Source: Papilionanthe hookeriana x Papilionanthe teres (lineage: Eukaryota; Streptophyta; Magnoliopsida; Asparagales; Orchidaceae). From it: 64,000 nucleotides of DNA. This document shows, piece after piece, positions 25,077 to 35,729 of this stretch; position 1 is the first letter of the stretch, and each line of letters begins with the position of its first letter. The stretch spans positions 105,604,022-105,668,021 of the forward strand of contig CM040428.1 in NCBI GenBank assembly GCA_022702705.1, in the 5' to 3' direction. The notes under the pieces were generated by a model that saw only the letters and a list, made by a program, of their open reading frames with translations, made no database searches and was not told the origin of the DNA. The translations under genes were made by a program, and so were the position numbers.

Positions 25077-26188
25077 CTACCAATCATCATCTCTTCCTTC
25101 TTCTGGCCTTTCTCAAGCTGATATGGAATGTAACTGAGGTAAGTAGGAAATATCACACCCACTTCTCCCCTAAGAAATCTCATCTGAGCATCATGAAATA
25201 TCATATTCCACTCTTCTCCTCTGATAACATCATTGATGTTATTTCTTGCTTCCAAACCATCAATTCTGCTATGAATCCTCGTAATATCACCACATTTTAT
25301 CATCAACTGCTCCATAACATCAGAAAATAGAAAGGGTGCTGGAAGTAGAATGTGTATCAAGACTAGCAGAGGGAATCTCACTACTCTTTCCTCCAGATCT
25401 CCATCCTACATGAGATTCATAAGTGTGTATGTTGGCTTTACTAATAGGCTTCAAAGAGTAGACCAACTCTTCGCTACAATCAACCGCAACTCTTGATTGT
25501 ATACATAATGTTGAAATCAGGGCAAGATGTTTGAATCCTCCAGTAGTTTCTCCCTTAGCAATATTCTGAATATTATTATAAATAACTCTTCCAATATCAA
25601 TTATTCTCATGTTTTAAATTAAAAATTCAAAACTGCTATATCCCTTGAAACTTTGTTATGATGATAAATAGGTAGTATTCTTGCAAAAATAATGTAATGT
25701 CAGGCTTTATTTGCTACATTAAGAGAGGAAGCAGGAAAATTTATCTTTTGTCTTTGCTTAGTTTTCCACTCCCCTTTTCCTTTAGTAAGAAAACTAATTA
25801 CCTCATTCAAAGTAGTATCCACAGTACCAAAAGATTTGTACTCACAGAATGAATTATCTCTTAATTGGTAGAAAGCATTGATCCGTTTAGAAGTGAATTA
25901 TACCATTTTTTCTCAAACCAGAACATATTCTTCTTCAATATACCGCAAAGTAGCATAAAACTCACAGACTACATCAGCAACTGCATTGAGAGAAAAATAA
26001 CAGAAACTTTCCCAATTCCGATACGCAATTACCTACTCTACAACTCCGCCCGGATTTTTAAATCCTTGATCTTGTATAAACTTTTTGCTTTTGAGTGTAG
26101 ATTTTAGATGGTACTGTGTTTTCCCATTCACAAATTTCCTTTCAACAAAATCAACTTTTCTCTTCCCCTTAAACATCTTTAGAGCCAT
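25077..26188 (-). pseudogene. Element B ORF-X2: env-position protein with PF20167-like core
   Basis: Start ATG at 26,188. The N-terminus MALKMFKGKRKVDFVERKF is basic, followed by LKSKKFIQDQGFKNPGG, which matches KLIQEQGFNKPGG in element C. The core region ends in GGFKHLALISTLC. After a frameshift, DVMEQLMI, IHSRIDGLEARN and RFLRGEVGVIFPTYLSYIPY follow, as in A. The ancestral end is probably a DDDW stop at about 25,077; a frameshift lets one ORF run on to 24,965 through T-rich UTR. Function unknown. Confidence 0.7.
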
Positions 26189-26197
26189 CTCAAAATC

Positions 26198-26394
26198 TCT
26201 ATCAAATTTATAAATAAATCCCAATAAATTGCAAAATCACAATGCTATAAACTCCAAAGTCAAATCTAGCAAGTAAGAGTGTTCCCATGGAGTTTCTTAA
26301 AATTTTCTTCAAAAACCACAAATTTTTTTATCTCTCCAATGTAGAAGATTTCAATGGTGAAATTAAAATTTTTTGGTTAAAGTAAAACACTTAC
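26198..26394 (-). other. Putative intron in the ORF-X2 leader of element B
   Basis: Minus-strand donor TTAGTAAGTGTTTTAC (GT at 26,394-26,393), at the same place as the GTAAGAGC donors of A, C and D. The acceptor is likely the AG of TTTGATAG just upstream of the X2 ATG. Inferred from conservation. Confidence 0.4.
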
Positions 26395-26584
26395 TAAGAG
26401 AAGATGAGATCCAACCTCAAAAAGCTCCCAAATCGCCTCAAATCCAAATGCAAGCAAGGCCTAAGGGTGTTTTTCAACCTTAGCTGGAGGTTGAAGGTCA
26501 TAAATGGGGTAGTTACTATTCAAAATCACAATTTTTAAGAGAACCTGGAAAATTTAGGTTTTCATTGCGATCGTTGTTGAATTG

Positions 26585-26644
26585 AGCATTGTCGACACTT
26601 ACTCGGGTATTGTTGGCGGTGGTTCGGGCGTCGTCAGTGCCAGA
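26585..26644 (-). promoter_or_regulatory. Family B GC-rich motif upstream of ORF-X2
   Basis: Plus-strand GGCGGTGGTTCGGGC then GTCGTCAGTGCCAGA (26,615-26,644), aligned with the LTR and X1 copies without gaps. A GTCGACAC block just before it (26,591) is shared with the X1 copy at 28,347. Confidence 0.55.
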
Positions 26645-27013
26645 TCAAATTTTTGGTTCCAATATTATTCCACGATTTTGATTGTTTCCAAGTTACAAAG
26701 ACATCTAATTAGCCTTTCTAAGCATCTAAATTCAATATTGAGTGATTAACTAATACAAGTATCACACAAACAACACAAAACATCACTTATATATATAAAA
26801 TCTAAAGTTATAAACTTACATACATCAATCAAACTATTACATCAGTAACTCAGTGTTGTAATCAAACAATAACACTCTAAAGCTGAAAACATAACACAAA
26901 TTCAAATCTCAAGAATAATGAGTTCGAAATCACTCCATAAGCAAGCCAAATACAAACCAAACCCAAGAAAATAATGTCTAAATATTAAATAAAGTAGATA
27001 AGATAGAAAAGTA

Positions 27014-28133
27014 CTACTTGAAATCAATGTCAGTACTATCTTCTCTGATAGCTCCCATGCATTGGTGGTGGACAGACAAATTGTAGAAGGGTCGATATGA
27101 GAATTCATCAGTTGAATCCTCTTTAATCCAAGCCTTTTTCATCATCAATCGTATCAATGCTTCTTCCATACACCCAGTATGATCAAATCGTTTCTTCATC
27201 CTCCAACCTAGTGATCAAATAATTCAGATATATTATTAATTGCATCCATAAGATTTCATCCCTTTTTCTCTAGTTTCATAATCTTCCTCAGAATCAACTG
27301 TGCATTTTTAGGAAAATGAGGTTGGATAGGTATTAAACTCTGAGATTGTTTGTCTATAGTTTTGCTCAAATCATTTTCATCCCAACTTGTTGGAAAGTCA
27401 TAAACATTAGTTGGATCCCTGGGCTTCTAATGGAGAAGCACTTCTTCCAACTCTCATATGACACTTATGACTGGCTGCAAAGAAGACATATAGTGGAAGG
27501 ATGTCCCAAGCCATAAATTGATCCATTAACAATCAAACCGAAAATAGATTTCAAAATTGTGGTGCCAACATTAACAGGTCTTCCAGTTTGAATACAATAG
27601 TTAATGATTTCACTTTCTTTCATCACTTTATTAATTTTCATAGTTTGGAGTAATTTTGAAGATGTAAAGAAATTTCATTGCTTCGACACGGGATTTAATA
27701 AAGTAGCAGATAAATTGACTTGTGCATCATCTCTTATCACCCAATTTTCACCTTAATCTGTTAGATATCGATAGATTTCATTCGTATTGTCTCTCATAGG
27801 GACAAAATTGGTACAATGATAGATTGACACATTATCTATCATGTAAACTACATTTCTATTGGATGGAGTGAATGATATCCATCTATCTCGCACATAGATT
27901 ACTCTTTGGTTGATTCAATGAAGATTTGCATAAAATTCCTTTACCACAAGAATGACTACTGTGGCAAAAGTGTAATAAAACACTTCCCAACACCTTTACA
28001 TAATAATTTCTTCAACAGGAGTACTATGAACATTCATACCTCAATTGACAAAGCCTCTTTCTTTGATAATTCTCCTCTTAATAAAGACTTTATCACAAAG
28101 TCGCTGCGCCTCAAAACTGATAAATTTTCTCAT
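27014..28133 (-). pseudogene. Element B ORF-X1: env-position protein with PF20167-like core
   Basis: Start ATG at 28,133 (MRKFISFEAQRLCDKV). It continues IKRRIIKERGFVN, VEEIIM*RCWEVF, VVILVVKEFYANLH, then a PF20167-like core (YVRDRWISFTPS, SSKLLQTMKINKV, NYCIQTGRPVNVG, YGLGHPSTICLLC). The C-terminal block is intact: MKKRFDHTGCMEEALIRLMM, KAWIKEDSTDEFSYRPFYNL and AIREDSTDIDFK, then stop. Stops fall mainly at Gln and Trp positions. Same family as A X1 and D X1. Confidence 0.72.
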
Positions 28134-28328
28134 GTTGAAAACTCTAAATCTTGGAGAATCTATGAAGTTGGAAGCCATGGAATGCAAATTTTGGAACTGC
28201 TTTTTCGTTTTTCAAGAGTTAATGGGTTTTAGAATGAGTTTGGGGGATTATAAGGGTAAAATTCCCGCTCGAAACTACCAAATTCAGCCACTTAAAACTC
28301 TAAAAACTGCTTCTCAGTCCTTAACACC

Positions 28329-28421
28329 GTTGATGCTGAATAGGGAGTCGACACCGAATATTAAAAATGCTCTCTGGAAAATCTAACCGATGGCGTTGGT
28401 TTGGGCACCATCTGCATCAGA
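28329..28421 (-). promoter_or_regulatory. Family B GC-rich motif upstream of ORF-X1
   Basis: Plus-strand GGCGTTGGTTTGGGC then ACCATCTGCATCAGA (28,392-28,421), closely matching the LTR copy. A second block with GTCGACACCG lies at 28,347-28,356. Confidence 0.6.
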
Positions 28422-28594
28422 GCAAAATTCTGCTCCAATCATCATTTTCATCCAAATAAACTCCAAATCTTCAATTCAATCCAATAATTAGCACCATTTA
28501 GAATATTTATGAGTTATTAGGACTCAAATATAAGACTATCTTATCATAATATCAATTAAATAAAATCAAACACACTAAACAACAAAGATAATTA

Positions 28595-28630
28595 TGTGTT
28601 GCCTCCCATAAAATAACGTTGTCAGTGCGA
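28595..28630 (-). promoter_or_regulatory. Conserved post-pol hairpin element (element B copy)
   Basis: Minus strand GACAACGTTATTTTATGGGAGG then CAACACAT. The AAGCGCT part has been lost and the second arm is CACA rather than CCCA, so pairing is weakened. Confidence 0.55.
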
Positions 28631-28641
28631 CAAACATTATT

Positions 28642-29474
28642 TTATTCAGGATGACTTAACATTAAAACTTCTTTATAATTAGGTCTTGAACCTTCAAAAT
28701 ATGGTTTTAGTCGATGCCCATTAACTTTAAATTTTATTCCAATTTTAGGATCTTCAAAATCAACAGTTCTAAATTGATAAACTTTTGTAACAGTGAAAGG
28801 TCCTATCCACCTAGACTTAAGATTTCTAGGAATTAATCTTAAACATGTTTTATATAACAAAACTTCCTGCCTAGGTTCAAATCTCTTTCTTATGATCTTC
28901 CAATAATGTCATAACTTCAATTTTTCTTTATAAAATCTTTCATTGTCATAAGATTCATTTATCGTTTCTCCCAAATCATTAAGTTGCAATAATCTTTTCT
29001 CATCAACTTCTTTTAAATTGAAATTGAACTCTTTAAACACCCAATTTGCTTTATGTTCCAATTCAACTGGTAAATGACATGTTTTTCCAAATATCAGCCT
29101 ATAAGGAGACATTCATATAGGAGTATTATAAGCAGTCCTACATGCCCGTAATACAGTATCTAATCTCGCAGACCAATCTAATTTATAGGCATTTACAGAT
29201 TTTCCAAAATTCTTTTAATTTCACGATTAGATACTTCAGCTAAACCATTATTCTAGGGATGATAATCAATTAAAATTTTATGCATAATATTATATTTTCG
29301 TGTAATTTTCTGAATCGGATTTTTTCTAAACCAGCAACCACCATCATTTATAATAGCTCTCGGAATTCCTTATCTTGTAAAAATGTTTTTCATTAAAAAT
29401 TTTGAAACACTTCGAGCATCACATTTGGGTAAAGTTATTGCTTCAATCTATTTTGATACATAATCCACAACAAC
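28642..29474 (-). pseudogene. Element B integrase, C-terminal part of core and tail
   Basis: Portion of integrase downstream of the LINE insertion. Readable pieces: the [22 protein letters not shown] segment (29,040-29,112), [20 protein letters not shown], then the C-terminal SRWIGPFTVTKV and GTVDFEDPKIG, KVNGHRLKPYFEG, ending MLSHPE plus stop. The core segment at 29,340-29,450 is broken by stops. It joins 35,266-35,660 once the LINE is removed. Confidence 0.82.
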
Positions 29475-29495
29475 TAATATATATATATATATATA
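29475..29495. repeat. AT tract at the left edge of the LINE (likely target site duplication)
   Basis: TAATATATAT...ATA. A matching TATATA tract lies at 35,243-35,265 on the other edge, and pol reads through if one copy and the LINE are removed. Confidence 0.65.
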
Positions 29496-29712
29496 GCTAA
29501 AAATGCCTGCCAAACTTGCAAGCAGTATAATCATTACTTAAAGATAAATAACTAGTTCCTTACATATGGGAGATCCAATGTATCTCCAAGTATCAAAAAG
29601 GAGAGAGGGGTGGGGTTGTTAGTACTAACATTGATTGATTCATTACACTATCCCTGAGAGGCAAGCTAATGAGCTGGGATATTGCCTTCCCTAGCAATAA
29701 GGACAAAATCCA

Positions 29713-30213
29713 CTACCATGCTTTCAGTGAAACCGACCTATTCCAAGGAGCAGACTCAGACTTGTTGAGGAAATTGATGCAGCTACTGGAATCAGACTCA
29801 ACCTGAAGATAAATAATCTTACATAATTGTGCAATCTTGATAGCCCAGAATATGGCACTCATTTCAGCTTCCAAAGCATTCAGGGCAGAAGTGGGAGAAT
29901 GAAAGTAAATTAAGCAATTCCCAAAGCAGTCCCTAAAAATCCCACCAATCCCAGCATGAAACTGGTGAAAACCTTCATTTGTATTCACTTTCACCATATT
30001 ACTAAGAGGGGGTGTCCAACTAATCACTAATGGCTTCCTCTTAAGGGCCAGCTGCCCAACCTTGCAGATATCCCTGAAGTTGTGAAATTTGATAAGTTTC
30101 TGGATGTAAGTCAAACATTGAGCAGCCACTTGTAATGAGGAGGATGGTCTCCCTTCAAACTTTGCCTTATTCATGTTCATCCATATGAACCAAGCCACCA
30201 AGCAAGGTACCAC
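29713..30213 (-). pseudogene. LINE ORF2 C-terminal RNase H (RVT_3-like)
   Basis: An open stretch with AWFIWMNMNKAKFEG near the start, then WTPPLSNMVKVNTNEGFH, GIGGIFRDCFGNCL, ALEAEMSAIFWAIKIA and VESDSSSCINFLN. These are the strands and acidic residues of plant LINE RNase H (the usual KxNxDG reads KVNTNEG here). The frame ends early, so the last Asp-containing block is missing. Confidence 0.8.
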
Positions 30214-31409
30214 CAGGAGGTTAACTTTCTCCCAATCCCTCCAACTTGTAAACAGTTGAAGACAACTTAAATTCTAAGTATGCAGAGTAAGCCTACTGAT
30301 GAGCTCATTCCAAATAGAATGAGAAAAAGGGCAGTTGAAAAATAAATGTTTAACAGATTCTTCAGCTTGATTACACAGATGGCAACAAGAGGGTCCTTTT
30401 CAGCCTTTGAGCTTGAGGATATCATCAGTAGGTATAAGAAGGTGTCTTACTCTCCAACTGAAGAAGAACATGGAGGGGGACAGTAGTTTTCCCCAAAGCT
30501 CAATCCCCCAAAGGATCCTGCCCCCAGAGAAGAAACTTTGATAAATAAATGAAGATATTTTTTGAGAGCTTTTGTTCCTGGTAATCAGTTTGTCTTTCTG
30601 CTCTGGCTGGATCTTGGTAAGGAAAACCTGTCGTAGATGATCAGGTGTTAACAAAGTACTCAAAAGCATGCAATTCCATTGATTTTTAGTCCATTACTCT
30701 TTCACACAGTTATTAGGCAAGGTAATAGATATATTCGATGACAGCTTTTCCCCTTTCCAGACCCATTGATCAAGCCAAAAGATAATCTGACCCTCTCCTA
30801 GCTCCCAAATAAAAAGCTGCTCAGCTTTGTCTTTAATTTTCAGCAGAGATTTCCATAGCCTTGAATCCCCCAGTTTAGGCATAACCATAGTAGGATGATC
30901 ATTTTTACAGTACCTACCATGCAGAAATTTAGCCCAAAGACTATCATTTGCTCTGAAACTTATCCAAAGCTTACATAGGTTGATGAGACCTAACTGGTCA
31001 AAGCTTTTAAATCCAAGACCCCCAGCCTGGAAAGGTTTGTATAATTGCTGCCAAGGAAGCCAATGGATTTGTTTGTGTTGCCCAGCCCACAAAAATCTGT
31101 TGAACATCCTGCTAATTAGTTGTTTAGTGCTTTTCTTCATAGTAAACATCTGAAGTGCATATGAGCGGAGAGTAGTTAAAATAATTTTCAAGAGTGTTAA
31201 CCTCCCCCCATTTGAAAGGAAAGAATTAGACCAGCTGGAAATCTGAGCTGAATCTTTTCAATAATCTCCCGAAACTGAATTTGCTTGGTTCTACCCATAA
31301 TTAGCTTAACACCAAGGTAGTTAATAGGAAGAGGGGCTGAGTGAAAACCAGTGTAATCTGAAATCCATTGTTTTAAATTTAAGCTGACATATTTTCTAGG
31401 AAAAAAATG
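30214..31409 (-). pseudogene. LINE ORF2 thumb and zf-RVT-like region
   Basis: Two open stretches. 30,694-31,191 has MFNRFLWAGQHKQIHWLPW, GGLGFKSFDQLGLINLCKLW and ELGEGQIIFWLDQWV, the usual post-RT region of plant LINEs. 30,400-30,669 has SGGRILWGIELWGKLLSPSM and FFSWRVRHLLIPTDDIL, followed beyond a stop by CxxCxxAxES-type residues (30,305-30,400). Confidence 0.82.
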
Positions 31410-32170
31410 TCACTTCTGTAGATTGAGTTCCATCCCATAAACAGTAGTGAAATGGTTTAAAATTCTGTGCACAACCTTTATAGCAGCCTTAGAAGCCATA
31501 GAGAAAATAATTATGTCATCAGCATAAGCAAGATGGCTGATCCTGATGCTGGATTTGTGATGATATGCTAGATGAGGAGCATGTGAGAAGGCTTGATCCA
31601 AAATTCTGGATAGATAATCAAAGGCTAGAATGAAGATAGTAGGAGATAGGGGATCACCTTGTTTGATGCCTCTAGAAGCACTAAAAAAACCATGTCCTTT
31701 CCCATTCACCAAAACTGAGTGAGCATTATTTTTTTACCACATTTTGATGAGCTTGGCACTTAAGACATTAATGATGAAGTCCCAACTAATTGAATCATAA
31801 GCCTTCTTAATGTCTAACTTGAAGATAATATTATGGCCTCTGCATTTCCTATCCAAATCCAGCAGTGGCTCCTGAGCCAAAACTATATTGTCAGAGATGG
31901 TTCTACCTTTCAGAAAAGCTGCCTGGTTGTCCATAATTAGGTTGTTCAAATGAGGTTGGAGTCTGGAAACAATAACTTTTCTTAGCACTTTAGACAAAAC
32001 AGAAGTTAAGCTTATGGGTCTGTAATCACCCCAAGTTTCTGATCTTATTTTTAGGTAGCAGCACAATGGTAGATGCAGAGAAATACTTTGGAGGGTCCAT
32101 GCCTTGAAAGAAGGATTGCCTTTGCATGAACCACGTCCATCCCAAAAATGGCCCAGCTTACCTTATAAAA
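31410..32170 (-). pseudogene. LINE ORF2 reverse transcriptase
   Basis: DYRPISLTSVLSKVLRKVIV, NQAAFLKGRTISDNIVLAQE, IIFKLDIKKAYDSISWDFI (first catalytic Asp), then after one stop GFFSASRGIKQGDPLSPTIF and ISHLAYADDIIIFS (catalytic Asp pair kept). Only a stop near 31,730 separates the two halves, so this domain is well preserved. Confidence 0.9.
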
Positions 32171-33600
32171 GGTGGATGTGAAACCATCGAGCCCGAGTTG
32201 CTTTCTTTCCATCAATGGAATCTAAAGCGAGACTTGATTTCGGCTTCCTCGGAAATATCAGTTAAGCTAAGCTCCTGCACATACTGATAATTATCTAGAA
32301 ATAACACATGTTTAATAGGGGTAGTACAAGTGTAAACCTGATTGAACAAGCTACTAAAGTGGATCACAGCATCTCTTGCAATGTCCTCAGCATCAGTAAG
32401 AATACCTCCAGCAGCATTGGTGATATTAAGGATCATATTACACTTCCTTTTGAAATTGATATAAGCATGGTAATATTTGGTATTTCTGTCACCATAAATG
32501 AATTTGGCAGACCTAGTCTTCTGTTTGTAGAATTCCTCCTGGTATTTAACTTGAGCTAATCGCTGTTCAGAAGCTGAGAACAAATCAGTTTCACTTTTGT
32601 CCCCTTGTAGAAAGCCAGCCTCAATACAAACCACATTAGCTTCAGCCTGCTGAATATTATCATGAGTGTTCCCAAAAGTTACCCAGTTCCATCTTTTGAA
32701 GTGCTTGGCAGTTAATTTCTGGAGTGTCCAAAGATTACCCCAGGGGGTGTAGCCCTTGACAGGTCTCCACACCTTCCCCTGTTCAATTAGAAACTCAGGA
32801 TGGCAATTCCACATATTTTTAAACCTGAACTTCCCTCCAAACTTTCCATCGGAGTTTTTAATAGAGATCAATAAAGGTCTGTGATCAGAACAAACCATGG
32901 GCATGTGGTTAACAAAGGTAAAAGGGAAAGTTTGGAGCCAAAGGGAATTCACCAATACCCTATCCAGTCTCTCTCAGGTATTCCCTCTTCTCCATGTGAA
33001 AGAGGGAACAGTGAAGCCCAAATAAAAAACATTTGCATTAGCAATCAACTAGTTAAATCCATCCATAGAAAATTTTGTTGGGGAATTACCTCCTTTCTTC
33101 TCAGTAGCTGAAGTAATACAATTAAAATCACCCCCTAATAACCAAATAGAACTCTCATGTTATTAGCAATGATGACCAAATCAGTCTACAGAATCTGTTG
33201 TTGTGCTAGATTGCAACTGGCATTGATAAAGTAGCAAAACCCAACTGCTCCCCAACAGAGAATTGCATATGGATGAATTGAGAGTGATCCACAATTATGT
33301 ACCCCTGCAGTTTTCTTCTAGCAAAACCCAAATTTTGTTATTCAGATTAGCAAAACAAGAAAAACCTGAAAAGATTTGACAATCTTACTGGTATTTTTAT
33401 GAACCTTAGGTTCCAAAATAACAAAACACCATAATTTATGTAATTTGACTAACTGTTTAATTCTACTAAAGGAGGTTGGGTGAGAAGCCCCCCTAATATT
33501 TCAACACATGAAATTGATCATTGAGAGTGGCTTTTCCCCCTTCCCCCTAGTCATAGGGTGAGGAGCAGATGGAGGGCTATCAGGAGGATCTCCTGAACTC
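32171..33600 (-). pseudogene. LINE ORF2 endonuclease and linker
   Basis: The right part (32,960-33,600) is a degraded APE-type endonuclease: RGASHPTSFSRIKQLVKLHK, VILEPKV, then a GGVILIVLLQLLRRKE-like remnant of the GDFN motif in a shifted frame. The left part is a long open stretch (32,212-32,955) with the terminal endonuclease motif CSDHRPLLISI and the linker FRFKNMWNCHPEF, SAKFIYGDRNTKYYHAYINF. The endonuclease would nick the target to start reverse transcription; it is not functional here. Confidence 0.8.
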
Positions 33601-33619
33601 TGAGCTTCTAGCAATCCTT

Positions 33620-34837
33620 CTAACTCAATTTTTCTTTTTTTCTCTTACTACTTTTTTGTGTCTGCCATTCAACATTCATTTCTTCAGCCACCTCTTTGAT
33701 TAAGCCATCTGAAAATTCCAGCCTTTCTTCAGAGACTGAAACAGATTTTTTGTGCTTCAAGGGACTGGAAGCAGCAGTTTGAACAGCTACCCCATTATTT
33801 GACCCCTGCCCATCCCGTACTCCAACCAGCTCCTGATCAATTTCGTCTGGCCTGTTAGGAATACTATTCTGAGGTTCCAGAATAATGACCTCCCTGGTGG
33901 GTGGTTCCATATTTACATCTTCTTGCTCAATTTCTGGAGGTGTAGGAGGAGTACTATTAGCAGCAACCACCTTACTTAGGCCAGAGTTCCTCTTCTGGAA
34001 GGGAGATGCAGCCTGTAGCATTGATCCATAGGATGACCAAACAATCTGCAATGTTGGCAATAGTGTAGATTGAACTCTACTTCAACCTCTTGCCAAAAAC
34101 CCTCTTCTGGTACATCTTCATCAGTTCTAATCCATATCTTCTTTAGATAAGGTAATGTTATGTCTCTTTCCACCAAGACCCTGGCAGCAGCTGGTCTGGC
34201 CATATCAAATGTATGTGTGTCTATTTTCAGGTGGAGGCCCAAGGCTTGGCTAATATTGTATAAGGCATTGTGGTTATATAACTGAATAGGTAAATCTGGG
34301 AATTTAAACCACATAGGGATAATTGGTGGCTCCTTTAGAGGGTCAAAGTCTTGTGTCCATTTCAGAATTTTCATGGATGTTCAAGCTATCAGAATGGATT
34401 GCTTCCCAAAAATTTTTGCATAATCTTCCTCATTAAAAAGTAATGAATAGGCGCCTCCCATCCAGCAAGCCCAGTTTCTAGGTTCCAACCAGATTTAGCT
34501 CCTGAAAACATTTCATAACATAATCCATTTTGGGGTGTCCCAATTGGAATTTTCCAATTAGACAGTACTTGACAGCCTCATTCGAACTTTCCATGTCCTA
34601 TTTGGAAAAAAGAACAGCTGGCATTCTGTCTTTGCTACCCACAGCTCTGATGTAAGGGCAGTTTCCACTACCAGCAACAGTGACATGCATGGCTTGGGGA
34701 AATACTAGATGATCAAAGTTCTTATGAGAAAGTTGCCACTTCCCCACAACTCCAGCATAATTGGCCTTTCCCCACATGACATTAGTATTTAAATCAATAG
34801 GAAAAGACTTGGCAGAAGGATTTGCCATCACTAGCAA
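33620..34837 (-). pseudogene. LINE ORF1: DUF4283-like RNA-binding protein with zinc knuckle
   Basis: The N-terminus is MANPSAKSFPIDLN near 34,810, then WGKANYAGVVGKWQLSH. After a stop at 34,598 comes DUF4283-like sequence (the CLIGKFQLGHPKMDYVMKCF region, then LLDGRRLFITF). An open stretch at 33,976-34,374 has PIIPMWFKFPDLPIQLYN, LGLHLKIDTHTFDMARP and a CCHC-type knuckle CQHCRLFGHPMDQC. The tail (33,620-33,975) is low-complexity and ends in a lysine-rich stretch. The product would coat LINE RNA. Frameshifts and stops break it. Confidence 0.82.
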
Positions 34838-35242
34838 ACACCTACACCAGAGTCACAAAAAACACCCACCCAGCAGAGAAGCCACCCAAAAACCAAACAC
34901 CACCCCCAGGCGACAGGTGAGTAAAGCACAGAGACAACAAAGTTTAGAAAACAAAACAGAAATCACCAGCGAGGTAGAAACCACTAGAAGATCACCACCA
35001 ACACAGTCCAGAGGGAGGAGACCAATGTAACAGTAACCTCCTCAGAAAATTGGAAAACCACCCAGCCCGGGAAAACCAAAAAGCTGAAAAAAGGCACAGG
35101 AAGCCAAAACCCAAGCCACTCCAGGGAACAACACCAGTGAGAGCACCAGGAAGAGCACCTACCTACGCCAGTCAGAATCACAGCCGCCATTACCATCCAA
35201 CAAACCCTAGCAGACCCTCTCTCTCCTCAGCCGCCACCAAGG
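34838..35242 (-). promoter_or_regulatory. LINE 5' untranslated leader
   Basis: About 400 bp between the AT tract and the ORF1 start, markedly more GC-rich than its surroundings. The minus strand begins CTTGGTGGCGGCTGAGGAG. ORFs on both strands here show no domain. It probably contains the internal promoter; no motif was pinned down. Confidence 0.5.
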
Positions 35243-35265
35243 TTATATATATATATATATATATT
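35243..35265. repeat. TA tract at the right edge of the LINE
   Basis: Pairs with 29,475-29,495 as the likely target site duplication. Confidence 0.65.
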
Positions 35266-35720
35266 CTCAAATGAAGGAATAAATTGTCCCATAAAATCTA
35301 ATTCCCAAACATCAATGATTTCAACTTACAATGTGAAATTTATGGGCAATTGATTTCTTCGAGAAATGTTACCTACTCGCTGGCATCGATCACAAGTTTT
35401 AATATATCTATTAACATCCATAAAAAGTGTCGGCCAATAGAGTCCAGTTTATAAAAATTTATGTGCAGTTTTGTCAGTTCCAAAATGTCCCCCAAATTTA
35501 GAATCATGGCAACTTTGAATAATTGGTTTAATTTCATCATAAGATACACATCTCCTAATAACTAGATCCTTGCATTGTTTAAATAAATATTGGTAATTCC
35601 AAAAATAAAATTTGGCACCATAGATAAATTTTTCTGTTGTTTCTTTGATAATTCAGGTAGTAAAATATAACTTACAATATAGTTCACAATATCAACATAC
35701 CACGATAAATTTCATTCCTT
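35266..35720 (-). pseudogene. Element B integrase, N-terminal part
   Basis: Upstream side of the LINE-split integrase. Zinc-binding region: a degraded KKFIYGAKFYF stretch, then the HDSKFGG and CDRCQRVGN-type blocks (35,380-35,520). The catalytic core begins with EIIDVWELDFMGQFIPSFE, where the first catalytic Asp is still present, unlike in A, C and D. Stops break the frame. Confidence 0.78.
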
Positions 35721-35729
35721 AATATTGTA

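Larger units (their letters stand above)
29496..35242 (-). mobile_element. L1-type LINE inserted in element B integrase
   Basis: Non-LTR retrotransposon of about 5.75 kb, minus strand. It has a 5' leader at the right end, ORF1 with a DUF4283-like domain and a zinc knuckle, then ORF2 with endonuclease, RT, a cysteine-rich zf-RVT-like region and a plant-type RNase H. It appears near full length, but the end of RNase H is degraded. No poly(A) tail is seen: the element ends ATTTTTAGC directly against the AT tract. Confidence 0.88.

Noticed and set aside
34761..35274. Plus-strand ORFs opposite the LINE 5' leader
   Set aside because: Antisense shadows of LINE ORF1 and its leader; composition-driven.
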